Of a stretch of 64,000 nucleotides of DNA, positions 25,738 to 34,139 are shown one piece after another; within the stretch, counting starts at the first letter, position 1, and the number at the start of each line of letters is the position of its first letter. The translations under genes were made by a program, and so were the position numbers. The DNA comes from an uncultured Paracoccaceae bacterium (GTDB lineage Bacteria > Pseudomonadota > Alphaproteobacteria > Rhodobacterales > Rhodobacteraceae), in the NCBI GenBank assembly GCA_947492825.1, contig CANLNT010000001.1, positions 930,001 through 994,000 on the forward strand, read 5' to 3'. The notes under the pieces were generated by a model. It saw only the letters and a program-made list of their open reading frames with translations, was not told the origin of the DNA and ran no database searches.

Positions 25738-28421
25738 TGGTGTCCTTTAACCTTCTGATCTTTGTGGCACTTGGGTATGTGGCGTTGTTGTTTATCGTGG
25801 CCTTTGCCGCAGAACGGCGCGCGAAGGCTGGGCGCGGCGGCTGGCTTCGGTCACCGCTCATCTACACGCTGTCCCTATCCATCTATTGTACCGCCTGGAC
25901 GTTCTATGGCGCAGTTGGGTATGCCGCGCGGTCGGGGTTGGAGTTCGTTACGATTTATCTTGGACCAACGTTGGTCATGGTCGGCTGGTGGCTCATAATC
26001 AGACGGTTGGTGCGGATTGGACGGGCGCAACGGATCACGTCCATCGCTGACCTGATCTCCTCCAGGTTCGGCAAATCGACCCAATTGGGAATGATCGCCA
26101 CGTTGATCGCCGTGGTCGCCGCAACGCCATACATTGCACTGCAATTGCAGTCGGTCACACTGTCGTTTGCCGTTTTTGCCGAAGCTGGCGGACAGGGCTG
26201 GGGCGGCGCAGAATTGAACCGGGCCGCAGTGTGGGTGGCAGTGGGGCTGGCGATCTTTACCGTTCTCTTCGGCACGCGGAACCTTGATGCCAACGAACGC
26301 CACCACGGTATTGTCATGGCCATCGCAGTTGAGGCTGTAGTCAAGTTGGTGGCTTTGCTGGCGGTTGGGATTTTTGTGGTCTGGGGCATTGGTGGCGGCC
26401 CGGCTGCGGTTCTGAACCAGATTGACGCGTCGCCTATCGCGACGTGGGATCAGAACAGCGGCCGCTGGGCTGGCCTGATTTTTCTGTCGGCGGCGGCCTT
26501 CATCTGTTTGCCGCGGATGTTTCAGGTGCTTGTGGTCGAGAATGCGGATGAGGCGCATCTGCAGACCGCAAGCTGGGCCTTTCCGCTTTATCTGATGTTG
26601 ATGAGCCTCTTCGTGATCCCTATCGCGGTTGTCGGGCTGAACATCATGCCCGAAGGCGCCAACCCGGACCTGTTTGTACTGACTGTGCCGCTTGCAACGG
26701 GGCAGGATGGCCTGGCCATGCTGTCATTCCTAGGAGGGTTTTCTTCGGCCACATCCATGGTGATCGTTTCGACGATTGCGCTGGCGACAATGGTCAGCAA
26801 TCATATTGTGCTGCCATTATGGTTGAACGCCGGACGCGGTGATGGGGCGAGCATTTCAGGTGATGTGCGGCGGTTGATCGTGACGTCGCGGCGGTTGTCG
26901 ATCGCCGGTGTTCTGGCGCTGGGGTATCTCTACTACCGCGTGTCAGGCGGTGGCACGGCATTGGCGGCAATTGGCTTGGTTTCGTTTTCGGGGGCTGTCC
27001 AGGTTTTGCCGGTTCTTTTGGGGGGCATTTTCTGGCGGGGGGCCACGCGCGTTGGTGCCGTTCTCGGATTGGTGACGGGGCTGACGGTCTGGATGTGGAC
27101 GCAGTTTCTGCCAAGCTTTGGCGATGCAGTGCTAAGCGCGCAGGTGCTTGCCAACGGTCCGTTTGGTTTGTCTTGGTTTCGGCCAGAAGCATTGTTCGGG
27201 ATCACCGGTCTTGATCCGCTGGTGCACGGCATCTTGTGGTCCATGTTGCTGAACACGGCGATGTTTTTCCTGGGTTCGGTCCTAAGTTTTCCGACCCCGC
27301 TGGAACGATTGCAGGGGGCGCAGTTTGTCAATGTCTTTGCAAATACCGCCGGCGCGCGCGCGTGGTCACGCAGTGGTGCAGGGGCTGAGGATTTGTTGAT
27401 TATGGCGCAGCGCATTATCGGCGGAAGCGAGGCGCAGGCGCTGTTTCAACGCGCGGCAGAGCGGCAGGGCAAGGATGGTTATCTGCCTGATGTGACCCCC
27501 GATTTTATTGAGCGTTTGGAGCGTGAACTTGCCGGTTCGGTAGGCGCAGCAACGGCGCACGCGATGATCGGGCAGCTCACCGAAGGGGCAAGCGTGTCGG
27601 TCGAGGACTTGATTGCAGTGGCCGATGAAGCCGCCCAGATCATGGAGTATTCCAATCAGCTCGAGGCGAAATCAGCCGAGCAGGATCGCACTGCACGCGC
27701 CTTGCGGGCGGCGAATGAAAAGTTGACGGCATTGTCGGTGCAGAAAGACGCATTTCTTAGCCAGATCAGTCACGAGTTACGGACGCCGATGACTTCGATC
27801 CGGTCATTTTCCGAAATCGTGCGAGATATGGAGATGAATCCGGACGAAAAGACCCGGTACGCAGGCATCATCCATGACGAGGCGGTGCGGTTGACCCGCT
27901 TGCTGGATGATCTTTTGGACCTTTCGGTATTGGAGAACGGTCAGGTGACCTTGAATCGGGAGATTGGTGATTTGTCCGCGCTGATTACACGCGCGGTGGA
28001 TGCGGCAGGGGCCAAAGGGCAGCGCATTCGGATTTTGCGAAAACCTGCGCGTGAGAACGTTACGCTGGAAACTGATCTGGACAGATTGGTGCAAGTGTTC
28101 ATCAACCTGATCGCCAATGCGGCCAAGTATTGCGATGCCGAAGAGCCGGAACTGAAAATCATCGTGCGTACCAATGATGGGCGGACAACGGTTGACTTTG
28201 TGGACAACGGCAGCGGGATTGCCGACAAAGATCAGACAATGATCTTTGAAAAATTCGCGCGGCTCGCGGATGAGCAACGCGCGGGCGGGGCGGGCCTTGG
28301 CCTTGCGATCTGCCGCGAGATCATGGAGCGGCTGGACGGCCGCATTGCCTATATGCCGGGGCAGGGAGGCGCGGCTTTTCGAGTGACCCTGCCCAAGACC
28401 CAAGCGATGGCTGCTGCCTGA
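25737..28421 (+). CDS. Sodium/solute symporter-histidine kinase fusion (CbrA-like)
   Basis: 894-aa sensor. The first ~520 residues are a sodium:solute symporter (SLC5/SSS) domain with about 13 membrane helices; landmarks include SIYCTAWTFYGAVGYAAR and ISSRFGKSTQLG. A linker of ~130 residues with a coiled-coil (YSNQLEAKSAEQDRTARALR) leads to a kinase: H-box SQISHELRTPMTS with His ~678, N-box NLIANAAKYCDAEE, G1 DNGSGIADKD and G2 GAGLGLAICRE. Family members such as CbrA sense nutrient uptake or carbon/nitrogen balance. The adjacent single-domain regulator and ScfR-like gene point to control of short-chain carbon use. Confidence 0.92.
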   Translation: MVSFNLLIFVALGYVALLFIVAFAAERRAKAGRGGWLRSPLIYTLSLSIYCTAWTFYGAVGYAARSGLEFVTIYLGPTLVMVGWWLIIRRLVRIGRAQRITSIADLISSRFGKSTQLGMIATLIAVVAATPYIALQLQSVTLSFAVFAEAGGQGWGGAELNRAAVWVAVGLAIFTVLFGTRNLDANERHHGIVMAIAVEAVVKLVALLAVGIFVVWGIGGGPAAVLNQIDASPIATWDQNSGRWAGLIFLSAAAFICLPRMFQVLVVENADEAHLQTASWAFPLYLMLMSLFVIPIAVVGLNIMPEGANPDLFVLTVPLATGQDGLAMLSFLGGFSSATSMVIVSTIALATMVSNHIVLPLWLNAGRGDGASISGDVRRLIVTSRRLSIAGVLALGYLYYRVSGGGTALAAIGLVSFSGAVQVLPVLLGGIFWRGATRVGAVLGLVTGLTVWMWTQFLPSFGDAVLSAQVLANGPFGLSWFRPEALFGITGLDPLVHGILWSMLLNTAMFFLGSVLSFPTPLERLQGAQFVNVFANTAGARAWSRSGAGAEDLLIMAQRIIGGSEAQALFQRAAERQGKDGYLPDVTPDFIERLERELAGSVGAATAHAMIGQLTEGASVSVEDLIAVADEAAQIMEYSNQLEAKSAEQDRTARALRAANEKLTALSVQKDAFLSQISHELRTPMTSIRSFSEIVRDMEMNPDEKTRYAGIIHDEAVRLTRLLDDLLDLSVLENGQVTLNREIGDLSALITRAVDAAGAKGQRIRILRKPARENVTLETDLDRLVQVFINLIANAAKYCDAEEPELKIIVRTNDGRTTVDFVDNGSGIADKDQTMIFEKFARLADEQRAGGAGLGLAICREIMERLDGRIAYMPGQGGAAFRVTLPKTQAMAAA

Positions 28422-28493
28422 GTTCTGTTCACCGGCTGTAAACCAATTTGCGGTTAACAGAGAACACGACGAACCGTGGGCCAGGCAGGTGAC

Positions 28494-29456
28494 ATGAACG
28501 ACAACGCCCCGCAAACAGTGCTGGAAAAGATGACACATCGGGTCGCGACAGCGGTGCCGGATGTGCCTTTGACGGCCACACGTGCGGTCACATTGGCCGT
28601 GACGCGTGCGGCGCAGAATAGTGTTGCACTGACGTTGAACGTGGCGCGTGTCAGTGAAGACCTGGTCGAACTGGACGATCTACTTTCAGAACTCTCACTG
28701 GATGTGCTGATCCGTGGCTTGGGCACAGGCAATGCGGTTCGCGGGGTGATCGCATGTGATGCGGCGATGTGCAGTGCTGCAGTAGAGGTTCAGACAACGG
28801 GGCGGGTTGCGTCCCGCGACAATGAACAGCGACCCGTGACCCGCACCGACGCCGCCTTGATTGAACCCTTTCTGAAAAATTTGGTTCAGGAACTGGACAA
28901 CACGACAGCGCAGACGGCGTTGGACGGTTGGGTGGCTGGGGCTGGGCTGATGTCGCGGTTGGGTGGACCACGGGCCACGGGGTTTGTCCTTCCCGATCAG
29001 GTCTATCGCTTGATCCGGATCTCAGTTGAAATGCTGGACGGTGCCCGCAAGGCAGAGGTGCTGCTGGCCCTGCCACCGCAAACCGCGATCCCGCTGCCTA
29101 AGAAAACCGAACACCGACCACAAAACGACTGGGCGACCGCATTTCCCGAGGCCGTGCTGGCGGCACCGGCGCGTCTGGACGCAGTGCTGCATCAATTCAA
29201 GGTGCCATTGCTGACCGCCACGCAACTGGAAGTCGGACAATTGCTCCCCTTAAGCGGGTGTACCGTTGATACCGTGCGATTGCTTGCCCCTGACGGGCGA
29301 TTGGTCGCAAAAGCGCGGCTGGGTCAAGTTGCCGGGCAAATCGCGGTGCGCGTGGAAGACGGACCAAAACTTGATCTGCGTGCGCTGCCGCCACAATCTG
29401 CTGCCGTGCCGGATGTTGCTGAGGTTGCGCCGGCGATGGCTGGAAATGCCGTATAG
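28494..29456 (+). CDS. FliM/FliN C-terminal (SpoA) domain protein
   Basis: 320 aa. The C-terminal ~75 residues (TATQLEVGQLLPLSGCTVDTVRLLAPDG...ARLGQVAGQIAVRV, landmark LEVGQLLPL near residue 240) match the SpoA surface-presentation/FliM-FliN fold. The N-terminal part (SEDLVELDDLLSELSLDVLIRGL) resembles the FliM middle region. No flagellar genes are nearby, so it may be a stray flagellar-switch paralogue or a protein recruited to the signalling cluster. It starts 72 bp after the kinase fusion, with CAGGTG upstream of the ATG. Confidence 0.68.
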   Translation: MNDNAPQTVLEKMTHRVATAVPDVPLTATRAVTLAVTRAAQNSVALTLNVARVSEDLVELDDLLSELSLDVLIRGLGTGNAVRGVIACDAAMCSAAVEVQTTGRVASRDNEQRPVTRTDAALIEPFLKNLVQELDNTTAQTALDGWVAGAGLMSRLGGPRATGFVLPDQVYRLIRISVEMLDGARKAEVLLALPPQTAIPLPKKTEHRPQNDWATAFPEAVLAAPARLDAVLHQFKVPLLTATQLEVGQLLPLSGCTVDTVRLLAPDGRLVAKARLGQVAGQIAVRVEDGPKLDLRALPPQSAAVPDVAEVAPAMAGNAV

Positions 29457-29553
29457 CCAGCTTCATCGGCGCAGGTCTAGAGGACTTGAAAGGATGGGAT
29501 GCTGGTGTCTTTGGTAGCTTGCTGAGCGTGTCGAACTTGCCGGAATTCGGCCA

Positions 29554-29973
29554 TTACCGCAGCGCGTCAAGCTGACGGCGCATACCGCCAATATCATAGC
29601 CTTGTTCTGCCGCGGCGGCCAGAATATCGTCGGTCGACATTCGCTCTGCCTGACCCAAAGCCCAGACGATGGTGCAACGTGTGCCCGAGGCGCAATAGGC
29701 AAAGACCGGACCATCGGCGGCGTCCATGACATCACGTTGGGCTGTCACCATTTCCATATTGAGCCCTTGATGGGTTACAGGGTTGTCGACAAATCCCAAC
29801 CCTGCCTCTTCGGCAAGCGCGCGCATCGCAGCACTTTGGTGACTGGGCGGGATTTCTGCATCGGGCCGGTTATTGATGATGGTGACATAGCCCGCAGCTT
29901 TGATCGCTGGAATGTCAGCGGGGTCAATTTGCGGAGAGACTGTGTAGGTCGGTGTGATCGGGCGAATTTCCAT
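29554..29973 (-). CDS. TIGR01244 family sulfur transferase/phosphatase-like protein
   Basis: 139-aa protein of the beta-lactamase-hydrolase-associated (BLH, DUF442) type. Its cysteine loop FAYCASGTRCTIVWAL contains the C-x3-G-x-R signature of dual-specificity phosphatase-like and rhodanese-like folds. In BigR-type operons this domain acts on reactive sulfur species with the persulfide dioxygenase, either fused or separate. The ATG at 29973 (MEIRPITPT) is preferred over the longer ORF to 30135, which enters the YeeE/YedE gene. Last gene of the sulfur operon. Confidence 0.88.
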   Translation of the reverse strand: MEIRPITPTYTVSPQIDPADIPAIKAAGYVTIINNRPDAEIPPSHQSAAMRALAEEAGLGFVDNPVTHQGLNMEMVTAQRDVMDAADGPVFAYCASGTRCTIVWALGQAERMSTDDILAAAAEQGYDIGGMRRQLDALR

Positions 29974-29981
29974 GTCGTTAC

Positions 29982-30413
29982 CTAGCCCGCCGCAGCAACA
30001 GCGTCCAGACGGTTCCGCAGGGCAGGGGCCGCCAACATACCAAGGATCATCGCCACAAAGAACACAGCGCCGCCAAAACCGCCAAAGCCGAGTGAGGCAG
30101 CAGCGGGTCCCGGACACAGACCGGACAGACCCCAACCGACACCAAACAGCACCGAGCCGACAATCAAGTTGCGGCCGAGCGCGGGGGAAGGGGGTGCGGG
30201 GAAGCTACCGCCCATGATCGGCGCGCGTCCCGGCACAAACCGCCAGGCCAGTGCCATCGGTACGATCGCGCCACCCATCACAAAGGCCAGCGTCGGATCC
30301 CAGTCGCCAAAGAGATCAAGCCAGCCGCGCACCTTGCGCGTGTCGGTCATACCTGAGAGCAGCAGCCCCGTGCCAAAAAGGCCGCCCACAAGAAATGCAA
30401 AGATATTGCGCAT
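29982..30413 (-). CDS. YeeE/YedE family membrane protein (PmpB-like)
   Basis: 143-aa inner-membrane protein with four predicted helices. The GVGWGLSGLCPGPA motif, with a conserved cysteine lining the channel, marks the thiosulfate/sulfur transporter superfamily of YeeE/YedE. Together with the next gene it forms a split two-subunit version (PmpA-PmpB type). The ATG at 30413 overlaps the partner's stop; a TTG codon 3 bp upstream is also in frame. It probably moves a reduced sulfur compound across the membrane. Confidence 0.9.
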   Translation of the reverse strand: MRNIFAFLVGGLFGTGLLLSGMTDTRKVRGWLDLFGDWDPTLAFVMGGAIVPMALAWRFVPGRAPIMGGSFPAPPSPALGRNLIVGSVLFGVGWGLSGLCPGPAAASLGFGGFGGAVFFVAMILGMLAAPALRNRLDAVAAAG

Positions 30414-30838
30414 CAAACGACCCCAAGTAGGTTCTTGAAGAACGCCACGGTGACGGCGCCAGCACCAATATAGAACAGCGTAGCGACGATGCCGCGTCGC
30501 GAGAGGCGACTGATACCACAGACCCCGTGGCCAGAGGTGCAGCCGTTTGCAATCCGAGTGCCGACACCGACGAGCAGGCCGCTGGAGATCACCAAAAACA
30601 GGTTAGGCGTCAGGTGCGTCTCCGCACCTCCGATCAAGAGCGCCAGGACGAACGGCACACCGATCAGACCCGCCAGCAAAGACAGCCGTTCACGCGCAGT
30701 ATCACGACCGGATCCATCGACCAGTCCGCCAAGAATGCCGGATGCGCCCATGATCCGGCCGTTCACTAAAAGAAAGATGGCAGCAGCCGTTCCAATCAGG
30801 CCCCCGCCGAGGAGCCCCCAAATCCAGTCTGTTGGCAT
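30413..30838 (-). CDS. YeeE/YedE family membrane protein (PmpA-like)
   Basis: 141-aa membrane protein with four helices. The signature IANGCTSGHGVCGISRLS with its two cysteines is the other conserved half of the YeeE/YedE sulfur channel. It begins 8 bp after the persulfide-dioxygenase-like gene and overlaps its partner's start, so MBL-pmpA-pmpB-TIGR01244 is one operon. Confidence 0.92.
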   Translation of the reverse strand: MPTDWIWGLLGGGLIGTAAAIFLLVNGRIMGASGILGGLVDGSGRDTARERLSLLAGLIGVPFVLALLIGGAETHLTPNLFLVISSGLLVGVGTRIANGCTSGHGVCGISRLSRRGIVATLFYIGAGAVTVAFFKNLLGVV

Positions 30839-30846
30839 GTTAATTC

Positions 30847-31710
30847 CTAGAGCGTGTTGATCGGAACTTTGAAGTACCGTGTGCCGTTGTCATCCGGTTC
30901 CGGCATATGTCCCGCGCGCATGTTGGTTTGCAGGCTTGGCAGAATAAGCCGAGGCATGCCCAACTTGGCGTCGCGTTCAGTGCGCATGGCGACAAAATCC
31001 GCGAGCGGTTTGCCTGCGCCCACGTGAACGTTCATCGCCTTTTGTTCGCCAACTGTGGTTTCCCACGCGAACTCTTCGCGGCCCGGTGCTTTGTAGTCGT
31101 GGCCGACAAAGATGCGAGTCTCACCCGGCAGGGAAAGTATGCGCTGGATCGAGTGATAGAGGTCATCAGCAGAGCCGCCGGGAAAGTCGCAGCGCGCCGT
31201 GCCGAAATCGGGCATGAAAAGCGTATCACCGACAAAGGCCGCGTCGCCGATAACATAGGTCAGGCATGCGGGCGTGTGCCCGGGCGTGTGCATCACATCA
31301 CAGCGCATTTGCCCGATATGGATACTGTCACCGTCTGCGAACAATCCGTCAAACTGTGACCCGTCACGCTGAAACTGCGTGCCTTCGTTGAAGATTTTGC
31401 CAAAGGTGTCCTGCACGACGGTGATCTGGTTGCCGATCCCAATTTTGCCGCCCAAAGCGTCTTGCAGGTAAGGCGCTGCCGAAAGATGGTCGGCATGCAC
31501 GTGGCTTTCCAGGATCCAAGCCACTGTTAGATCATTGTCTTTTATATGAGCGATCATTTTGTCAGCTGAGCTGGTGTCCGTGCGCCCGGCAGCCTGATCG
31601 TAGTCAAGAACTGAGTCGACGATCGCACATTGTGTGCCATTGGGTTCTTTGACGACGTAAGATACTGTATTTGTGGCAGAATCAAAGAAGGCGGTTACAT
31701 CGGGTGTCAT
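30847..31710 (-). CDS. blh: Persulfide dioxygenase-like MBL-fold protein (Blh/ETHE1 type)
   Basis: 287-aa metallo-beta-lactamase fold protein with the ETHE1-type metal site: SHVHADHLS, HTPGHTPACL, FVGDTLFMPDFGTARCDF and FVGHDYK. The DFGTARCDFPGG sequence is characteristic of persulfide dioxygenases, which oxidise glutathione persulfide to sulfite in the cytoplasm. It is first in the operon and divergent from the SqrR/BigR-type repressor gene, with a near-perfect 20-bp palindrome in the shared promoter. Gene name follows the BigR-linked homologue (Blh). Confidence 0.9.
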   Translation of the reverse strand: MTPDVTAFFDSATNTVSYVVKEPNGTQCAIVDSVLDYDQAAGRTDTSSADKMIAHIKDNDLTVAWILESHVHADHLSAAPYLQDALGGKIGIGNQITVVQDTFGKIFNEGTQFQRDGSQFDGLFADGDSIHIGQMRCDVMHTPGHTPACLTYVIGDAAFVGDTLFMPDFGTARCDFPGGSADDLYHSIQRILSLPGETRIFVGHDYKAPGREEFAWETTVGEQKAMNVHVGAGKPLADFVAMRTERDAKLGMPRLILPSLQTNMRAGHMPEPDDNGTRYFKVPINTL

Positions 31711-31755
31711 GGCGATCTCCGGTTTTCAATGAGTTCAGGATAGGGCAAACCAAAA

Positions 31756-31775
31756 ACATTGCAATATTGAAATGT
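31756..31775. promoter_or_regulatory. Operator palindrome for the sulfur-responsive regulator
   Basis: ACATTGCAATATTGAAATGT is a 20-bp palindrome that matches its own reverse complement at 18 of 20 positions. It lies in the 91-bp divergent promoter between the persulfide-dioxygenase-like gene and the ArsR-type regulator, 27 bp upstream of the regulator's ATG. Position and symmetry suit a winged-helix dimer that represses both directions. Confidence 0.75.
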
Positions 31776-31801
31776 ATCGCTTCAGTCGTTAGCTTCGTCA
31801 C

Positions 31802-32119
31802 ATGACCATGGACATTAAAGTTAGCGTTGATCCAATGACCGCTGCTGCTGATGAAGCCGCAGAGCTGATGAAATCTCTATCCAATCCTGCGCGGTTGCGA
31901 TTGCTGTGCGCGCTTGTCCCGCAGGACAGAGGAGTTAGTGAATTGGTCGCGCTGCTTGGCGCCAGCCAGTCCTATGTTTCGGGGCAATTGCTGCGACTAC
32001 GTGCCGAAGGACTGGTCACCTGCCACAAGAACGGGCGCAGCGTGCGCTATCAGCTTTCTGATCCGCGGGTCCGTCCCGTGCTTGAGCGTTTGTACGAGGT
32101 GTTTTGCCCGGCCGATTAG
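31802..32119 (+). CDS. SqrR/BigR-type sulfide-responsive repressor
   Basis: 105-aa ArsR-family winged helix: SLSNPARLRLLCALVPQDRG, LLGASQSYVSGQLLRLRAEG (recognition helix) and KNGRSVRYQL (wing). Cys36 in helix 2 and Cys102 near the C-terminus sit where SqrR and BigR have the pair that forms a disulfide or tetrasulfide bridge under reactive sulfur; a third, Cys74, is in the wing-adjacent region. Oxidation should release DNA and switch on the divergent sulfur-detoxification operon. ATG at 31802; in-frame ATGs a few codons later are possible. Confidence 0.9.
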   Translation: MTMDIKVSVDPMTAAADEAAELMKSLSNPARLRLLCALVPQDRGVSELVALLGASQSYVSGQLLRLRAEGLVTCHKNGRSVRYQLSDPRVRPVLERLYEVFCPAD

Positions 32120-32331
32120 GTCAGAAGCACACCCAGAACCACCATCATCAATCCGATGACGGACAAGAACAGAGCGCCCAAGTTCAGCGGCAAGACGCGG
32201 TTCAGCTTTGCCCGTAGCGCGTCATCATCCGACTCTGCTCGCCGCGCGCGGATGACCAGCACAACGCTCAGGACGATCCCGACAAGACCCAGAACCGAAA
32301 CCATTGCGCCTATCCAGACCAGCCATTCCAT
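32116..32331 (-). CDS. Small two-helix membrane protein
   Basis: 71 aa, no family recognised. Two hydrophobic helices (residues ~4-27, WLVWIGAMVSVLGLVGIVLS; and ~48-70, PLNLGALFLSVIGLMMVVL) are joined by a charged cytoplasmic loop (RARRAESDDDALRAKLNR). A longer frame to 32589 runs antisense through the gapR-like gene, so the start at 32331 is preferred. Convergent with the SqrR-type gene (coding ends overlap by 4 bp). Confidence 0.7.
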   Translation of the reverse strand: MEWLVWIGAMVSVLGLVGIVLSVVLVIRARRAESDDDALRAKLNRVLPLNLGALFLSVIGLMMVVLGVLLT

Positions 32332-32440
32332 CCGCGCGCTCCTTTTTTGCGACGCGCAGTCGCTACTACCTGCGTGAACGGCTTGCAAGGCCCTGACCAC
32401 CAAGCTAGTCAGGGGGCCGGCCAACACAGGAGAGCACATC

Positions 32441-32710
32441 ATGACCGATACCACCGCGACCACAGGGAGTGATACAGTCACATCTGTTGCAGGCCAGGAG
32501 TTGCGCCAGTTCATCGAACGGTTTGAGCGTCTGGAGGCCGAAAAGAAGGACATCGCAGATGCCCAGAAGGAAGTTATGGCAGAGGCCAAGGGCCGGGGCT
32601 ATGACACCAAGGTCATGCGCAAGGTCATCGCGATCCGAAAGCGTGACGCCAATGATCTGGCAGAAGAAGAGGCCGTGCTGGATATGTATAAATCCGCGTT
32701 GGGCATGTAG
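32441..32710 (+). CDS. gapR: GapR/DUF2312 nucleoid-associated protein
   Basis: 89-aa protein of the DUF2312 family (GapR in Caulobacter). The coiled-coil core [20 protein letters not shown] leads into the conserved [20 protein letters not shown] and the [18 protein letters not shown] tail. GapR forms a tetrameric clamp on overtwisted, AT-rich DNA ahead of replication forks and stimulates topoisomerases. Essential or near-essential in some alphaproteobacteria. Monocistronic here; ATG at 32441 with AGGAGA upstream. Confidence 0.92.
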   Translation: MTDTTATTGSDTVTSVAGQELRQFIERFERLEAEKKDIADAQKEVMAEAKGRGYDTKVMRKVIAIRKRDANDLAEEEAVLDMYKSALGM

Positions 32711-32738
32711 CACTGGCCTGACCGCTGTGGCTTGGAAC

Positions 32739-33614
32739 CTAGGGTGCGATAAAGGTGACGTCAGTCATGGCAGCGATCAGATTCACATCGGCGTCGTATG
32801 CGGCTGACAAGGCATCTACGATTTCAGCGTCGAGGCCCGGAAGGTCGATGACCTCTTCCAGCGCCTCTGGCAGCGCGTATTTGTCGAGGAACGCCATGAC
32901 GATTTTGCGTTCCTGGGCTTGTGACTTGGGCGGATGTTTTTGCAGATAGGCGGTTAGCCGCGACATCCCGTCGGGTGTCATGATCGTTGCCAAAAGGTCA
33001 TGCGCCCCGTCAACCGGGTCGTCGGCGGCCAGCCCACAAATCCGGCGCATTACCTCGCCCCAAATCAGCGGCGTATCTTCATTGCACCAAACTGTCAGCT
33101 TTGCGGACGGGGCCGTATCGCGGATGCGGCGGATCACATCTGACCACCGAATATCCCCAAGCGGTGTGTCTTGAAGGAAATCGGCCAGCGTGTCGGACTT
33201 CGCTTCTGCAAAGGTTGCGGGCAGAAAGGTGGCGGGATCACGCAGGCCCAGAAAAAGTTCAATCTCATCATCTGGAAACAGGCTGATGAGCCCGCGCAAT
33301 TTGAAAGCGATTTGCTCGTAAAATACGCCGTGATCAAAGATGCGGTTGGGAATGCAGATGAAATTTGCATTGCTCATCACAAGGCGTTTCGCATCTTCAG
33401 CGTCGACAATGGCATCCAAAAGGACTTGTCGTGCGTCCGGATCGGGTGTGGCGCCATCGAGCTGTTGGATCGTTTCACGGATCAAGGCACGATATCTACC
33501 GGGGCCGGGAGCTTTGATTCCCCGTTCTGACAATTGCGCGTTGTTCTTGAGGATCGATTTGAGCAGCCGGTCTTCGTCCGTGCAATTTGCACCCATGTGA
33601 TATGCGATCTGCAT
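32739..33614 (-). CDS. Conserved hypothetical protein (sulfotransferase-like)
   Basis: 291 aa starting MQIAYHMGANCTDEDRLL; an earlier in-frame start at 33644 adds ten residues. I recognise it as a Rhodobacteraceae conserved hypothetical. The layout (IAYHMGANCTDEDRLLKSIL near the N-terminus, later ELFLGLRDPATFLPATF and LTVWCNEDTPLIW) recalls a sulfotransferase or glycosyltransferase-like fold, but a clear PAPS-binding P-loop is not visible. No operon partner. The function is unknown. Confidence 0.8.
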   Translation of the reverse strand: MQIAYHMGANCTDEDRLLKSILKNNAQLSERGIKAPGPGRYRALIRETIQQLDGATPDPDARQVLLDAIVDAEDAKRLVMSNANFICIPNRIFDHGVFYEQIAFKLRGLISLFPDDEIELFLGLRDPATFLPATFAEAKSDTLADFLQDTPLGDIRWSDVIRRIRDTAPSAKLTVWCNEDTPLIWGEVMRRICGLAADDPVDGAHDLLATIMTPDGMSRLTAYLQKHPPKSQAQERKIVMAFLDKYALPEALEEVIDLPGLDAEIVDALSAAYDADVNLIAAMTDVTFIAP

Positions 33615-33829
33615 GCCTGCCACTTTCGTTCTTGTTGCCGGCACTCTAGCGGTAAATGTGGCCGGATGGAACGCTGTTGCGGGGTAGGGGTGATGCGTGT
33701 TTTGTCGTCATCAAGCACCGAGCATCGCATGGACGACTGGCGTTCTAAGGGGCACCGGTTTCATTGTAGCGATCATTGCAAAGCAAAGGCTTGTCACCGG
33801 CAAAAAGGGACGCTAAAGACCGACGCAGT

Positions 33830-33905
33830 GCCCCTATAGCTCAGCTGGTAGAGCAACTGATTTGTAATCAGTAGGTCCGCGGTTCGAGTCCGTGTGGGGG
33901 CACCA
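33830..33905 (+). tRNA. tRNA-Thr (anticodon TGT)
   Basis: 76-nt gene with encoded CCA. Acceptor stem GCCCCTA/TGGGGGC, D-arm GCTCAGCTGGTAGAGC, anticodon stem CTGAT/ATCAG with loop TTTGTAA giving anticodon TGT (reads ACA and related threonine codons), and T-arm GGTTCGAGTCC. Its 3' 47 bases are repeated at 41706-41752, so it is the integration site of the island that follows; the functional tRNA is the complete left copy. Confidence 0.96.
33859..33905 (+). repeat. attL: 47-bp direct repeat (3' end of tRNA-Thr)
   Basis: The last 47 bases of the tRNA gene, from within the anticodon arm through CCA, are identical to 41706-41752. The bases flanking the match differ on both sides, so this is the exact attachment core. 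Confidence 0.92.
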
Positions 33906-33964
33906 TTTTATCAACAATATCATATACTTGCTCGATTTTTCACCTCGGCCAAAAGTTGACTAGA

Positions 33965-33988
33965 AAATCCGGAAGCTTATCGGAAGCC
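33965..33988. repeat. Left-arm 24-bp repeat with tandem CGGAAGC
   Basis: A 24-bp sequence (AAATCCGGAAGCTTAT followed by CGGAAGCC) lies 60 bp inside the left end and is repeated exactly at 41554-41577 inside the right end. It contains two CGGAAGC units spaced 11 bp, one helical turn, as expected of an integrase arm-type site. Confidence 0.8.
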
Positions 33989-34139
33989 GGTTTGGTGGGT
34001 GTGGCGTGGGAATCACGGGTCTACTAAATTCTTCCGGGACTGTATTACGCCCGCGACCTCAGACTCTTTTGGCATGGATCGCCAATCTGAGTTCATTTCG
34101 GACTGCCTAGGCCTTCAGGGTTGATCATATCCTTGAGTC

